The translations under genes were made by a program, and so were the position numbers. A DNA stretch of 64,000 nucleotides from Polynucleobacter bastaniensis (lineage in GTDB: Bacteria > Pseudomonadota > Gammaproteobacteria > Burkholderiales > Burkholderiaceae). The stretch covers positions 1 to 64,000 of the forward strand of contig NZ_JACVOU010000006.1 of the NCBI RefSeq assembly GCF_018882205.1, given 5' to 3'. The notes under the pieces were generated by a model, which worked only from the letters and a program-made list of their open reading frames with translations, was not told the origin of the DNA and did no database searches. Shown piece after piece: positions 43,887 to 53,775 of the stretch; within the stretch, counting starts at the first letter, position 1; the number at the start of each line of letters is the position of its first letter.

Positions 43887-45400
43887 TAAAAACGCTCCAA
43901 CTCAGGATGCGGTAAGTTGCCACCACTAATGCGCATGCGGCCATATTCAGCACAACGGTTCAAGGTAGGAATGGCTTTATCGGGATTCAATAGTCGCTCT
44001 GGATCAAATGCGGATTTAACACCCCAAAATGATTCGCGTTCACCTTCACCAAATTGAATGCACATGGAGTTAATTTTTTCAATGCCAACACCGTGCTCAC
44101 CAGTGATCGTGCCATCAAGCTCAACGCAGGCTTCTAAAATTTCAGTACCAAATTCTTCGGCGCGATGCCACTCTTCTTGATCGGCACCGTTAAATAAAAT
44201 GAGGGGATGCATATTGCCATCACCCGCATGAAATACATTTAAGCAGGCAAGACCATATTTCTTTTCCATACCCTGTATACGTCTTAGTAAAGTGCCAATA
44301 TTTCTGCGTGGGATCGTGCCATCCATGCAGTAATAGTCGGCAGCTAAGCGGCCGGCTGCTGGGAAAGCATTTTTGCGACCGCTCCAAAACTTCAGGCGTT
44401 CCGCTTCATTCTGAGAAATCTGAATGCCGCTGGCACCGGCTTGCTCTAGAACTTTTGTCATGCGCTCAATTTCTTCCGCAACCTCTTCAGGCGTGCCGTC
44501 GGATTCGCAAAGCAGAATGGTTTCGGCTTCGAGGTCATATCCCGCATGAACAAACTCTTCTACTGCGCGAGTGGTGGCTTTATCCATCATCTCTAGGCCG
44601 GCTGGAATGATCCCAGCAGCAATGATGGCCGCTACTGCATCTGCACCTTTTTCAATATCGTCAAAGCTGGCCATGATGACGCGCGCCAACTTGGGTTTAG
44701 CAACCAGCTTTACTGTGACTTCGGTCACGACAGCAAGCATGCCCTCGCTACCCATCACAATTGCTAATAAATCGAGTCCTGGGGAGTCTGGTGCAAGACT
44801 ACCAAACTCTACGATCTCACCGTTCATCAAGATGCCGCGCACCTTTAAAACGTTGTGAAGCGTCAGGCCATATTTGAGGCAGTGCACACCACCGGAGTTT
44901 TCATTGACGTTCCCGCCAATAGAGCAGGCGATCTGTGAAGATGGGTCTGGGGCGTAATACAGTCCGAGATGAGCTACCGCTTCGGAGATCGCTAAATTAC
45001 GAACACCTGGCTGCACAACTGCAGTTCTCGTGAACGGATCGATGTTGATGATCTTTTTGAGCTTGGCTAGCGAGAGCACTAGGCCCTGGGAGATAGGCAT
45101 GGCACCACCCGATAGACCGGTGCCAGATCCGCGGGGGACAATGGGCACCTGCATCGCAAAGCAAATCTTCAAAATCTGGGCAACCTGCTCCTCAGTCTCC
45201 GGCAGAGCTACCGCTAGGGGCATACGTCGATAGGCTGCCAGGCCATCGCATTCATAAGGAATCGTGTCCTCAGGCTCCCATAGCAAGGCATGTTCGGGGA
45301 GGATAGGGCGCAAGGCCGATACCAGTTTGGATTGCAGGGCGGTAATAGCCGCGAGTTCGGGGGGTGGGGTCACCATATTCATAGGAATCATTTTAGCCAT
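43886..45400 (-). CDS. glcD: Glycolate oxidase subunit GlcD
   Basis: The catalytic FAD subunit oxidising glycolate to glyoxylate. The 504-residue protein has the FAD motif PIVPRGSGTGLSGGAMP, SQIACSIGGNVNENSGGVHCLKYG, and the C-terminal VFHAGDGNMHPLI and GEHGVGIEKI motifs. The N-terminus holds four in-frame ATGs in the first nine codons (45400, 45391, 45382, 45376); the first has the best AGG upstream. It heads glcD-glcE-glcF-yggS-proC. Glycolate is an algal exudate, which fits a freshwater heterotroph. No glcC regulator is adjacent. Confidence 0.95.
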   Translation of the reverse strand: MAKMIPMNMVTPPPELAAITALQSKLVSALRPILPEHALLWEPEDTIPYECDGLAAYRRMPLAVALPETEEQVAQILKICFAMQVPIVPRGSGTGLSGGAMPISQGLVLSLAKLKKIINIDPFTRTAVVQPGVRNLAISEAVAHLGLYYAPDPSSQIACSIGGNVNENSGGVHCLKYGLTLHNVLKVRGILMNGEIVEFGSLAPDSPGLDLLAIVMGSEGMLAVVTEVTVKLVAKPKLARVIMASFDDIEKGADAVAAIIAAGIIPAGLEMMDKATTRAVEEFVHAGYDLEAETILLCESDGTPEEVAEEIERMTKVLEQAGASGIQISQNEAERLKFWSGRKNAFPAAGRLAADYYCMDGTIPRRNIGTLLRRIQGMEKKYGLACLNVFHAGDGNMHPLILFNGADQEEWHRAEEFGTEILEACVELDGTITGEHGVGIEKINSMCIQFGEGERESFWGVKSAFDPERLLNPDKAIPTLNRCAEYGRMRISGGNLPHPELERF

Positions 45401-45418
45401 TTACCTATAATTAGTTTT

Positions 45419-45988
45419 ATGGGAAATCGACTTTCAAAAATAGCCACCAGAACTGGTGATGCGGGCATGACCGGGCTTGGCGATGGTAGCCGGGTAGAAA
45501 AGGATCATTTGCGCATTTGCGCTATGGGCGATGTGGATGAATTGAACTCCGAAATCGGGGTTTTAATGACTGAATCGATCCCCGAGAGCCTTGCAGAGGA
45601 GCTCAAAAACCTATTTTTGCAAGTACAGCATGATTTATTTGACCTGGGTGGGGAGCTTTGTATTCCTAACTACACCCTACTTAAACCAGAGCAGGTAGCC
45701 CAGTTGGATATTTGGCTGGAAAAATTCAATGCGACTTTGCCCCCTCTGACTGAATTTATTCTTCCGGGCGGCACTAGGGCAGCTTCTCAGGCCCATGTCT
45801 GCCGCACTGTCTGTAGACGGGCGGAGAGATCGATTGTGCGTTTGGGATGGGAGGAGCCTTTATACGACGCTCCGCGTCAATACGTTAATCGCTTATCAGA
45901 CCTATTGTTTGTATTAGCGCGGGTTCTCAATCGTGCTGCAGGTGGTCAAGACGTTTTATGGAAGCATGAAAAAAAAGAGACTAAATAA
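45419..45988 (+). CDS. Cob(I)alamin adenosyltransferase, PduO type
   Basis: Transfers the adenosyl group of ATP to cob(I)alamin, making coenzyme B12. It has 189 residues from ATG 45419, with the ATP-binding N-terminus KIATRTGDAGMTGLGDGSRV, DVDELNSEIGVL, FILPGGTRAASQAHVCRT and CRRAERSIVRL, and the helical end YVNRLSDLLFVLARVLN. A longer in-frame start at 45290 lies inside divergent glcD and is rejected. It is only 18 bases from the glcD start, without a visible Shine-Dalgarno. Its stop codon TAA forms the loop of the following terminator. Confidence 0.94.
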   Translation: MGNRLSKIATRTGDAGMTGLGDGSRVEKDHLRICAMGDVDELNSEIGVLMTESIPESLAEELKNLFLQVQHDLFDLGGELCIPNYTLLKPEQVAQLDIWLEKFNATLPPLTEFILPGGTRAASQAHVCRTVCRRAERSIVRLGWEEPLYDAPRQYVNRLSDLLFVLARVLNRAAGGQDVLWKHEKKETK

Positions 45989-46001
45989 TTTAGTCTCTTT
46001 T
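45969..46001. terminator. Bidirectional terminator between adenosyltransferase gene and aroG
   Basis: AAAAGAGACTAAA (45973-45985) pairs perfectly with TTTAGTCTCTTTT (45989-46001), a 13-bp stem with loop TAA. On the minus strand the stem is followed by a run of eight T, making it a good terminator for aroG. On the plus strand only a short T run is present. The plus-strand loop is the stop codon of the upstream gene. Confidence 0.88.
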
Positions 46002-46039
46002 AGATTAATAAAGCAGTTTCACTTTATCTTCTTACCTCA

Positions 46040-47164
46040 TTATTTCTTTGCTTTTCTGCGGCTCTTTACAGCTAAAGCCAAACGTTGTAATACATTGGCT
46101 GAGTCTTCCCAATTAATGCAAGCATCGGTAATGCTCTTGCCGTATTCCAATTTGTTTGGATCATCTTTTCCGGGCGAGAATTTTTGCGCACCATCATTGA
46201 GGTGACTTTCAATCATCACACCAAAAATATGATGTGAGCCAGATTCAATTTGCTCAGCAATATTTTCTGCCACCACAATTTGACGCTCATGTTTTTTGCT
46301 GGAGTTTGCGTGCGATAAGTCAACCATCAAACTGGCTGGAAGCTTTGCTGCCTGTAGTTCAGAGCAGGCTGCTTGAACATATTGCGCTTCATAGTTAGGC
46401 TCTTTACCGCCACGCAAAATAACGTGACAGTCTTTATTGCCCTTAGTTTCCACAATAGATACTTGACCGTTCTTATGCACTGATAAGAAGTGGTGTGGGC
46501 GGCTGGCTGCCTGAATAGCATCAGTAGCAATCTTGATGTTGCCATCAGTACCATTCTTAAATCCGATTGGCGCTGAGAGGCCAGAAGCAAGTTCGCGATG
46601 CACTTGACTCTCGGTTGTGCGTGCGCCAATAGCGCCCCAAGAAATCAGATCCGCAATGTATTGCGGAGAAATCACATCCAAAAATTCGCTACCTGCAGGC
46701 ATGCCTAGGCGATTGATTTCCATCAATACTTGGCGAGCCATTCGCAGACCTTCTTCAATGCGATAGCTCTCATCTAAGTACGGGTCATTAATTAAACCCT
46801 TCCAGCCAACAGTGGTGCGTGGCTTTTCAAAATAGACACGCATCACGATTTCGAGTTCACCTGCAAAACGATCACGCTCTATAAGTAGTCTTTGGCAGTA
46901 CTCTAGTGCTGCACGAGGATCATGAATCGAGCAAGGCCCGATGATCACGAGCAGGCGATCATCTTTTCCGTGAATGATGTCGCGAATCTTTTTACGTGTC
47001 TTGCTGATGAGTGCTTCTGTAGGTGTTCCTGCGATCGGAAAGAAGCGAATTAAATGCTCTGGTGGTGGCAGAACAGTAATATTGTGAATGCGTTGATCGT
47101 CCGTGTCTGACGTTTTATCAACGGCAGCGTACCAGTTTGCGGGATTCGTATTTTGTTGGCTCAT
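46040..47164 (-). CDS. aroG: DAHP synthase, class I (AroG type)
   Basis: Condenses phosphoenolpyruvate and erythrose 4-phosphate at the entry of the shikimate pathway. The 374-residue protein has LLVIIGPCSIHDPRAALEYC, MRVYFEKPRTTVGWKGLIND, PAGSEFLDVISPQYIADLISWGAIGARTTESQ and GKSITDACINWEDS. It is of the E. coli AroF/G/H type, usually feedback-regulated by an aromatic amino acid; which one cannot be told here. It follows tldD after 9 bases and ends at the bidirectional terminator. Confidence 0.96.
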   Translation of the reverse strand: MSQQNTNPANWYAAVDKTSDTDDQRIHNITVLPPPEHLIRFFPIAGTPTEALISKTRKKIRDIIHGKDDRLLVIIGPCSIHDPRAALEYCQRLLIERDRFAGELEIVMRVYFEKPRTTVGWKGLINDPYLDESYRIEEGLRMARQVLMEINRLGMPAGSEFLDVISPQYIADLISWGAIGARTTESQVHRELASGLSAPIGFKNGTDGNIKIATDAIQAASRPHHFLSVHKNGQVSIVETKGNKDCHVILRGGKEPNYEAQYVQAACSELQAAKLPASLMVDLSHANSSKKHERQIVVAENIAEQIESGSHHIFGVMIESHLNDGAQKFSPGKDDPNKLEYGKSITDACINWEDSANVLQRLALAVKSRRKAKK

Positions 47165-47173
47165 CTGGCTATT

Positions 47174-48664
47174 TTAAGCCGTTCCTCCGACAGTCAGGCT
47201 GTCGATGCGTAAAGTTGGTTGCCCAACGCCCACAGGGACGCTCTGGCCTTCCTTGCCGCAAACCCCGATGCCGCCGTCTAATTTCAGGTCATTTCCGATC
47301 ATAGAGATCTGTTTTAAGGACTCCGGACCGCTACCAATGATGGTGGCGCCCTTAACTGGATATTGAATTTTGCCGTTTTCTACCCAATAGGCCTCTGAGG
47401 CTGAAAATACGAATTTACCGCTAGTAATATCGACTTGACCGCCCCCAAAGTTGACCGCATAAAGGCCGCGTTTAATGCTGGCTACGATTTCTTGGGGATC
47501 ATCCTTACCGGCCAGCATGTAGGTATTGGTCATGCGGGGCATCGGTAGGGAGGCAAAACTCTCGCGCCGTCCATTGCCCGTCAGGGGCATATTCATGAGT
47601 CTGGCATTCAGGCTGTCCTGAATATACCCTTTCAAAATGCCGTCTTCAATCAGGGTGGTGCACTGGGTAGGCGTACCTTCGTCATCAATATTGAGTGAAC
47701 CGCGACGACCGGAAAGTGTTCCGTCATCCACTACAGTGACACCTTTAGCGGCAACGCGTTGTCCAATGCAGCCAGCAAAAGCAGATGAGCCCTTGCGATT
47801 AAAGTCGCCCTCAAGGCCATGACCTACTGCTTCGTGCAATAACACGCCAGGCCATCCTGGCCCCATCACTACTGTCATTGGACCGGCTGGGGCAGGGCGA
47901 GAATCCAAATTGATCAGTGCGCCATCAACTGCCTCATCAACATATTGATTAATCAGTTCTGTATTGAAGTAGTGGTAATCATGACGAGCACCACCTCCTG
48001 AAGACCCAGATTCGCGACGACCATTTTGTTCGGCAATCACATGCACTGATACTCTTACTAGTGGACGTACATCAGCTGCCAATAGGCCATCCGCTCGAAC
48101 AACGAGCACGACATCGAACTCACCAGCTAAGCTAGCCATCACCTGAATGATGCGTGGGTCACGTGCTTTTGCGCGACGCTCAATGCCTTCAAGTAAAGCG
48201 ATCTTTTCTTGGGGTGCTAGTGAATCTAAAGGGTTTAAGTCTGAGTAGAGTCCATTGGAAACAGGCGTAAAGATTTTGCTCGCAACAGCGCGTGTACCAC
48301 CTTGGGGTCCAATCACGCGAGTAGATTTGGCTGCTTTATTTAGGACCTCTAAATTAATTTCATCAGAGTAAGCAAAGGCAGTCTTATCTCCATAAATCGC
48401 GCGCACTCCAACACCTTGATCAATGCTAAAGCTACCGGATTTCACGATACCCTCTTCAAGGCTCCAGCTCTCGCTACGAGTATGTTGGAAATAAAGGTCA
48501 GCATCGTCGAGCTGATGCGTAAACATATTGCCAAAGGTGTGATGCAAATCTTGCTCAGAGAGCCCGCTTGGCTCAAGCAAAATAGATTTAGCCAGCTTGA
48601 GAAGGTCGGCCTGTTTTTTGGGCTTAGTCCAATCACTTGGAAATAATGCTTCTGGTGCTCTCAT
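47174..48664 (-). CDS. tldD: Metalloprotease TldD
   Basis: The catalytic subunit of the TldD/TldE (PmbA) zinc protease that trims unfolded peptides such as microcin precursors. The 496-residue protein has the zinc motif HEAVGH (in VLLHEAVGHGLEGDFN) and the downstream Cys-containing region of the C-terminal part (DGGIGVCGKEGQSVPVGVGQP). The N-terminal domain is the typical alpha/beta module. tldE is not in this window. It lies 24 bases after the nitrilase-family gene. Confidence 0.95.
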   Translation of the reverse strand: MRAPEALFPSDWTKPKKQADLLKLAKSILLEPSGLSEQDLHHTFGNMFTHQLDDADLYFQHTRSESWSLEEGIVKSGSFSIDQGVGVRAIYGDKTAFAYSDEINLEVLNKAAKSTRVIGPQGGTRAVASKIFTPVSNGLYSDLNPLDSLAPQEKIALLEGIERRAKARDPRIIQVMASLAGEFDVVLVVRADGLLAADVRPLVRVSVHVIAEQNGRRESGSSGGGARHDYHYFNTELINQYVDEAVDGALINLDSRPAPAGPMTVVMGPGWPGVLLHEAVGHGLEGDFNRKGSSAFAGCIGQRVAAKGVTVVDDGTLSGRRGSLNIDDEGTPTQCTTLIEDGILKGYIQDSLNARLMNMPLTGNGRRESFASLPMPRMTNTYMLAGKDDPQEIVASIKRGLYAVNFGGGQVDITSGKFVFSASEAYWVENGKIQYPVKGATIIGSGPESLKQISMIGNDLKLDGGIGVCGKEGQSVPVGVGQPTLRIDSLTVGGTA

Positions 48665-48688
48665 CTTGATTTTGCTGAACTTTCTATA

Positions 48689-49522
48689 TTAAAGCTTGCG
48701 GTGTTTTAATGCGGGTAACTTAGAGCGTACCTCTTTTAATTTATCTTTGCTGAGCGTGCCCTGAATAAAACCTTCACCTTTAGGAAGATTGCTCAATATC
48801 TCTCCCCATGGGTCAATTAGCATGCTCTCACCCCAGGTACGCCGTTGGTTTAAGTGAAGGCCGCCCTGGGCTGAAGCTAAGACATAGCATTGGTTTTCAA
48901 TTGCGCGAGCGCGCAAAAGAATTTCCCAATGATCTTTACCTGTGGTGTAGGTAAATGCAGCTGGAATAATGTGACAATCCACTTGGCCAAGGGCGCGGTA
49001 TAGCTCTGGAAAACGTAGGTCATAACAAATACTCAATCCAAAGCGCCATTCCACTGCATCAACTTCGATTGAGAATTGGCCTGGTAGGCTACCCGCTGAA
49101 ATAGTTTCAGACTCTTCGTAACGCTCCGTTGGAGTTTGAAAACCAAACAAATGAATCTTATCGTAACGAGCGATTTGTGTGCCTTGAGGATCAAATACTA
49201 GTGAGGTATTCAGAACCTTATTAGATTCTTTGGCCTCCAAAGGAATGGTTCCAGCAACTAGATAAATATTATTTTCTTGTACGATTGAGGCAAGTCGCTC
49301 TTGAATCGGACCAGACCCAGCCACCTCCCGTGCATTGACCTTATCGGTATCTTTCAAACCCATTAAGCAAAAATATTCCGGCAACACGGCAATCTGCGCC
49401 CCGGAATCTGTAGCGGCTTTAATTAAGCGAGCTGCAGTCTCGAGATTTTCATTGAGACTGGGAGTCGATACCATTTGTATCGATGCCATGTTGAGTTCAG
49501 AAGAATTTCTTGGTACGTTCAT
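48689..49522 (-). CDS. Nitrilase-superfamily amidase (Nit1/deaminated glutathione amidase-like)
   Basis: A 277-residue carbon-nitrogen hydrolase with catalytic triad E49 (VLPEYFC), K122 (RYDKIHLF) and C166 (LSICYDLRFPELYRAL). The DLRFPELYR context and length are those of Nit1-like repair amidases that hydrolyse deaminated glutathione, though other amides are possible. ATG 49522 has an AGG upstream; an internal ATG at codon 12 has none. It starts 4 bases after yhdP. The yhdP-nit-tldD order is, as far as I recall, common in beta- and gammaproteobacteria. Confidence 0.93.
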   Translation of the reverse strand: MNVPRNSSELNMASIQMVSTPSLNENLETAARLIKAATDSGAQIAVLPEYFCLMGLKDTDKVNAREVAGSGPIQERLASIVQENNIYLVAGTIPLEAKESNKVLNTSLVFDPQGTQIARYDKIHLFGFQTPTERYEESETISAGSLPGQFSIEVDAVEWRFGLSICYDLRFPELYRALGQVDCHIIPAAFTYTTGKDHWEILLRARAIENQCYVLASAQGGLHLNQRRTWGESMLIDPWGEILSNLPKGEGFIQGTLSKDKLKEVRSKLPALKHRKL

Positions 49523-49526
49523 TTAT

Positions 49527-52500
49527 TTAACCTGGCATTTGGGTGGCGTTGTTTTGGTTTGTAGGTGGATTTGCGGGAGCAGAATTAGGGGAGCCTGGTT
49601 TTGTTTGTTCTTTCAAAAGATTCTTAGTGCGAATCGTCTCTAAAGTTTTAGCATCGAGTGGCTGACCCTTTTGATCAAGAGGAACTACTTCAGGATTTTC
49701 CCAGGAGCCCTGAACCAAATAATCTGTCTGCATGGTGCGGTTAATTTGATTGGTGATGAGATACTGACCTAGTACCGCACCTAAACCAATAATGGGATTA
49801 ATTGCAAATGCCGCAAGTGAGCCTGCAGTGGCGTCGATCGTAGGAAAGATAGTGATTCGGAGATCCTGGGTTTCTTTGGCGATATTAATTTGCCCTGTCA
49901 TAGCAACCCGAGCTTGATCCAGAATCATATTGAATTGTTTGGTTTGCGCAATGCCTTGTGTAATCTCAAAGTTACTCGCAATAGAATTAAAGGGTGTGCC
50001 TTTGATTGCTAAGTTTCCTAGACTACCTTTGAGATCAAAGGTTGCAAATCTAAAGAGACTTTGCAGACTGAGAACATCCAGCAGCTTAGCTCCATCAGTG
50101 TTGACTTCTAATAAGCGTCCTTTGGCGAGGTCTAGGCTCACGTTGCCAGCAAGAGAATCATATGCTGGAGAAAAGGGCGAACCAGACCATGAGAGCGAGG
50201 CATTGAGCTTTCCTTCACCACCCTCTACCGACTTAGAGTTACTCCAATGGGCAATAATCTGCCCCGCATCTTTGATATTGACATCCGCAGTGAATGAGCT
50301 TAGTTCAGGATTGTTTGGGGTGCGAGCCTGCCACTGACCTTTGATAGTGGAGTTGCCTTGAGGATTATTAATTTGCATTGACTCAAGCTTCACGAGATCG
50401 CGACTAGTTTTGGATTTGATCTTTACAGCGCCTAGTTGCGCCTTGGTCCAACTCAAATCATCGATCGTTAAATCTAAGCTGGGGATAGCATTTGGATCGA
50501 CCGGGGTCTTGAGGGGGATAGCTTTTTGTGGGGGACTTTCCTTGGATACTAATTCTGGAGATATACGTTGATCTGGAACTTTTAGGCGTGTAAGTCTTCC
50601 AGAGACAAATCCACTGGGGTGATCACTACTACCGGGTTGCCATTGCACCTGACCAGCGATCTGGGATGAATTTAAACGCATTTGCCAAGCGATATTTTTT
50701 TTCTGAGACTGCAAGCTGACATCAATCCACTCGCGATCTAGGGCAATTAATTTCTTCACTTGAGCGGAGACTTGCACATCCTCTTCGGGAGGATTTGACG
50801 GGTTGATTTCATTTGTTCGCCCCTTTGATTTTCCTGCCCCTAAAAACTCCACCCACTGATCAAGATCGAGTTCATTGCTTGCTAAGTAGAGAGAGGTGCC
50901 TTGCTGCGGCAATGGTGCCGGCGACCCAACTCCTACTGCATTTTTTACTTCATTGGCCGAATTGAGATTTCCCTGAAGGAAATATTGACCTCCTAATTTT
51001 CCAGACCAATCTGCGCGTACTAAATTCCTTTTGCTGGCTGGGTAAATTTTTAGATTGAGTTCTCCCAACATAGGAGTTCCTGCTAATTTCTTGGCAGGTG
51101 AGGGGGCGGAGCTTGCCCAGTTGCGTAAATCAAAATTGAGTTTAGTTTGGCTGCCTGCTTTATTAAAGTTGATCAGACCTTCATATTTTGCCGATCCACT
51201 CATCGCACTCAGGAGTGCTGGGTGGGCCCGAGATCTTAAATTTCCTGAGATGTAATCTTTGATGAAGCTAGCATTAATGTTGCCTCCAATGCTAAAGCTA
51301 GTATTGCCTGCCGAAGAGGGTGCGCTAGCAATTTTGAAGGCGCCGCCTAAAAAATTTGCGGTGACATTATCAAACTCAGGATTAGCTTCAGTAATGCGTA
51401 CCTTGCCCCTCAGATTTTCAAGTGGAGGAACCTGCCCCCATTGCACTTGATTTCCGGGAAGGTTAATTTTTGCATCGAAGCTAACATCGTCACTTCCAGC
51501 TAGCGGAATTTTTAAGTCAAGGCCGACATTTACAGAGCCCTTGAGGGAGAGATTCTTGGCTAAGTTCGCTTGTGAAATGCCTACGGGTGATGTAAATAGG
51601 TATTCGAGGATTTCAGGGCCATCACCCTCAATGGAGCTATTAATGAGTAAGGCCAGATTTTTAGCGCTTAGATCCGGAATTTGTGCTTTGACCTTGGTGA
51701 TAGCCACCCTTTGATAGTTTGCTTTATCGACATCAATATTTAAAGCTGCTTGTTTCATATTGATACTGCCGCTGACATTGCTCAGTACTGACCAAACCCC
51801 TTGGCTTTTTGGAAGCAGAGGTACTGGCTTGAAGCTTGCCTTGGAAAAAGGTAGGTTTAAGCTGAGCTCCCCCACTGTGCCTGCTGGGTAAGGCGCTTGA
51901 TTGGGGTCGCCTTTAATGTGCAAAGAGCCATTTTGAATCTCTCCAGACTCAAAGGCTTTACTTAGGTATAGGCGACTATCCTTATCCATTCCAACTGGTA
52001 AATAGCGATATGCTGTTGCTAACTTAGCCTTAACAAACTCCATATCGAGTGTTATTTGATCGGGTTGTTTCGGGGCGCCGATCAGATAGCTGAGATCAAA
52101 ATTGGTAGTGATTTCAGGGTTACTGAGCTGCATTTTCTTGGCATTGATTAGCCAGCCCCCTTTTTGTTTAGACCAACTAATCTCACCTTTTGCGCGGTCT
52201 AATTGAATTTCAGAAGCGGATAAAAAGTCACCCATCTCTAATTCAAGATTGCTCGAATCTAGTGTGAAGTTACCTTGCTTCTGATTGCCAACTAAGTTGC
52301 CAGACAAATTTGCAGCTGAGGGCATTGATTTATTCACCCCAGTGAAACTAATGTCATTGAGCTTTGCGCTGATAGTGAAGTCGAGTTTGTTAAAGGAAAA
52401 CCAATTTCCCGGAATGGGTAAGGCCGATAGAGCAGATTGGCTTTCGGACCAATTCATATTTACATTCTGTAGCTCACCATCTGCTTCAGAAATCTTGATC

Positions 52501-53696
52501 CATTGATGAATCTTTTTTGGCAGAGGAAGATTGAGTGCAAAGAGAGCAATATCTTCTAATTGTATTTTTGGTGATGAGAAGCCGAACTCTTTTATCTCGC
52601 CACCATCTTTTGGCGGACGCCAACGGAAAGTAATGGGGCTTAATTTTTCAAGGGGCGCTGTTTGCGGGCTATCGATATTGCGCCATGCCAAGGTTTTTGT
52701 TGTGATGGAATTTAAGCCGCCATCGGTATCTTGGATGAGATCTGTTTCCAGCCTACCAAACTCAAGGGGATCCTCATCCTTGTTTAATTGCAATATAACT
52801 TGATCGGCTATTAAAGACATTTTACCGCCATTAGCCTTGCCACCATCAAGCTTCAAGCTACCCTTAGAGTTGATTCTGCCGCCCAAGTCATATACCGGAA
52901 GACTGAGGTCTTTAGAAATTTGCCCGAGCTTGAGTTCTGCAAAATCCCACGAAACAGTTCCGACCCAGTCGCGCCAATTACCCGCCTGGCCACCAAGGTG
53001 ATGGACAAAGTCAGCCTGAAGTTTAATTGGATTTAGACTCCAAGGGGTTTGAGCGACGAGCTGACCTTCATGACTGCGAATGCCGTTTACTAATTGGAAG
53101 CTATGAATATCAATGGTAGTTTTTAGTTTTCGACTTTGTTGGTCTTCCCAATAAATTTTGGCATTGTTAATTTGGATATCGTTTTGAGCGAGCAACCAGT
53201 TGCCAGTTGAAAAATTATCGGCATCACCTTGAACCGGAATGCCGGCAATGGAAACAATGCCTTTTGCATCGCGCTGTGCGTATAGCTGCGCCCGATCAAT
53301 AGTGATCTCGTGAAAATAGGGTGCTAAATAATAGAAAGAAAGCCAACTGAGTTGCCCGCTGATATTTTCAATGAGCAAGGGCGGTGTGGAAATATTTGCG
53401 ATATTGAATCGTAATCCTTGAATCGCAAAGCTTGGTCGAATTCCAGTCCAAGATACTTGGACATCATCCATCGTGACATTGGTGCCCAAGCGAGCACTCA
53501 TTAAGCGCTCTATGGTGGGCTTTGATTTCTCAATCTGTGGCCATAAAACAAAACGCACCCCAAGATGGCCTAATACAAAAAAAGCCACAGTAACACCTGC
53601 AAGAATGAGGGTGCGCTGACGCCAGCGACCACCAGAACCTGAAGGACGTTTTTGAAGCACGCTCTGCAGGCGAGTCCGGATGATATTTACAAGCAT
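49527..53696 (-). CDS. yhdP: AsmA-like protein YhdP (TIGR02099 type)
   Basis: A very large (1389 aa) protein with one N-terminal membrane anchor (TLILAGVTVAFFVLGHLGV, about 29-47). A long periplasmic stretch of beta-rich repeats follows, ending in an AsmA-like C-terminal region (KGRLLEVNTDGAKLLDVLSLQSL). YhdP, with TamB and YdbH, forms bridges that carry phospholipid from inner to outer membrane in E. coli. Length and domain layout match. The last 50 residues are Pro/Asn/Gln-rich and probably disordered. It is divergent from glnE across 79 bases. Confidence 0.93.
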   Translation of the reverse strand: MLVNIIRTRLQSVLQKRPSGSGGRWRQRTLILAGVTVAFFVLGHLGVRFVLWPQIEKSKPTIERLMSARLGTNVTMDDVQVSWTGIRPSFAIQGLRFNIANISTPPLLIENISGQLSWLSFYYLAPYFHEITIDRAQLYAQRDAKGIVSIAGIPVQGDADNFSTGNWLLAQNDIQINNAKIYWEDQQSRKLKTTIDIHSFQLVNGIRSHEGQLVAQTPWSLNPIKLQADFVHHLGGQAGNWRDWVGTVSWDFAELKLGQISKDLSLPVYDLGGRINSKGSLKLDGGKANGGKMSLIADQVILQLNKDEDPLEFGRLETDLIQDTDGGLNSITTKTLAWRNIDSPQTAPLEKLSPITFRWRPPKDGGEIKEFGFSSPKIQLEDIALFALNLPLPKKIHQWIKISEADGELQNVNMNWSESQSALSALPIPGNWFSFNKLDFTISAKLNDISFTGVNKSMPSAANLSGNLVGNQKQGNFTLDSSNLELEMGDFLSASEIQLDRAKGEISWSKQKGGWLINAKKMQLSNPEITTNFDLSYLIGAPKQPDQITLDMEFVKAKLATAYRYLPVGMDKDSRLYLSKAFESGEIQNGSLHIKGDPNQAPYPAGTVGELSLNLPFSKASFKPVPLLPKSQGVWSVLSNVSGSINMKQAALNIDVDKANYQRVAITKVKAQIPDLSAKNLALLINSSIEGDGPEILEYLFTSPVGISQANLAKNLSLKGSVNVGLDLKIPLAGSDDVSFDAKINLPGNQVQWGQVPPLENLRGKVRITEANPEFDNVTANFLGGAFKIASAPSSAGNTSFSIGGNINASFIKDYISGNLRSRAHPALLSAMSGSAKYEGLINFNKAGSQTKLNFDLRNWASSAPSPAKKLAGTPMLGELNLKIYPASKRNLVRADWSGKLGGQYFLQGNLNSANEVKNAVGVGSPAPLPQQGTSLYLASNELDLDQWVEFLGAGKSKGRTNEINPSNPPEEDVQVSAQVKKLIALDREWIDVSLQSQKKNIAWQMRLNSSQIAGQVQWQPGSSDHPSGFVSGRLTRLKVPDQRISPELVSKESPPQKAIPLKTPVDPNAIPSLDLTIDDLSWTKAQLGAVKIKSKTSRDLVKLESMQINNPQGNSTIKGQWQARTPNNPELSSFTADVNIKDAGQIIAHWSNSKSVEGGEGKLNASLSWSGSPFSPAYDSLAGNVSLDLAKGRLLEVNTDGAKLLDVLSLQSLFRFATFDLKGSLGNLAIKGTPFNSIASNFEITQGIAQTKQFNMILDQARVAMTGQINIAKETQDLRITIFPTIDATAGSLAAFAINPIIGLGAVLGQYLITNQINRTMQTDYLVQGSWENPEVVPLDQKGQPLDAKTLETIRTKNLLKEQTKPGSPNSAPANPPTNQNNATQMPG

Positions 53697-53775
53697 GGTC
53701 TCTATTATCCGTCAGCTATTAGGTGATCGCCAAGCTTCTGTAAGTTTGAGTCGAGAGTCGGATTAAGATGGAGAA

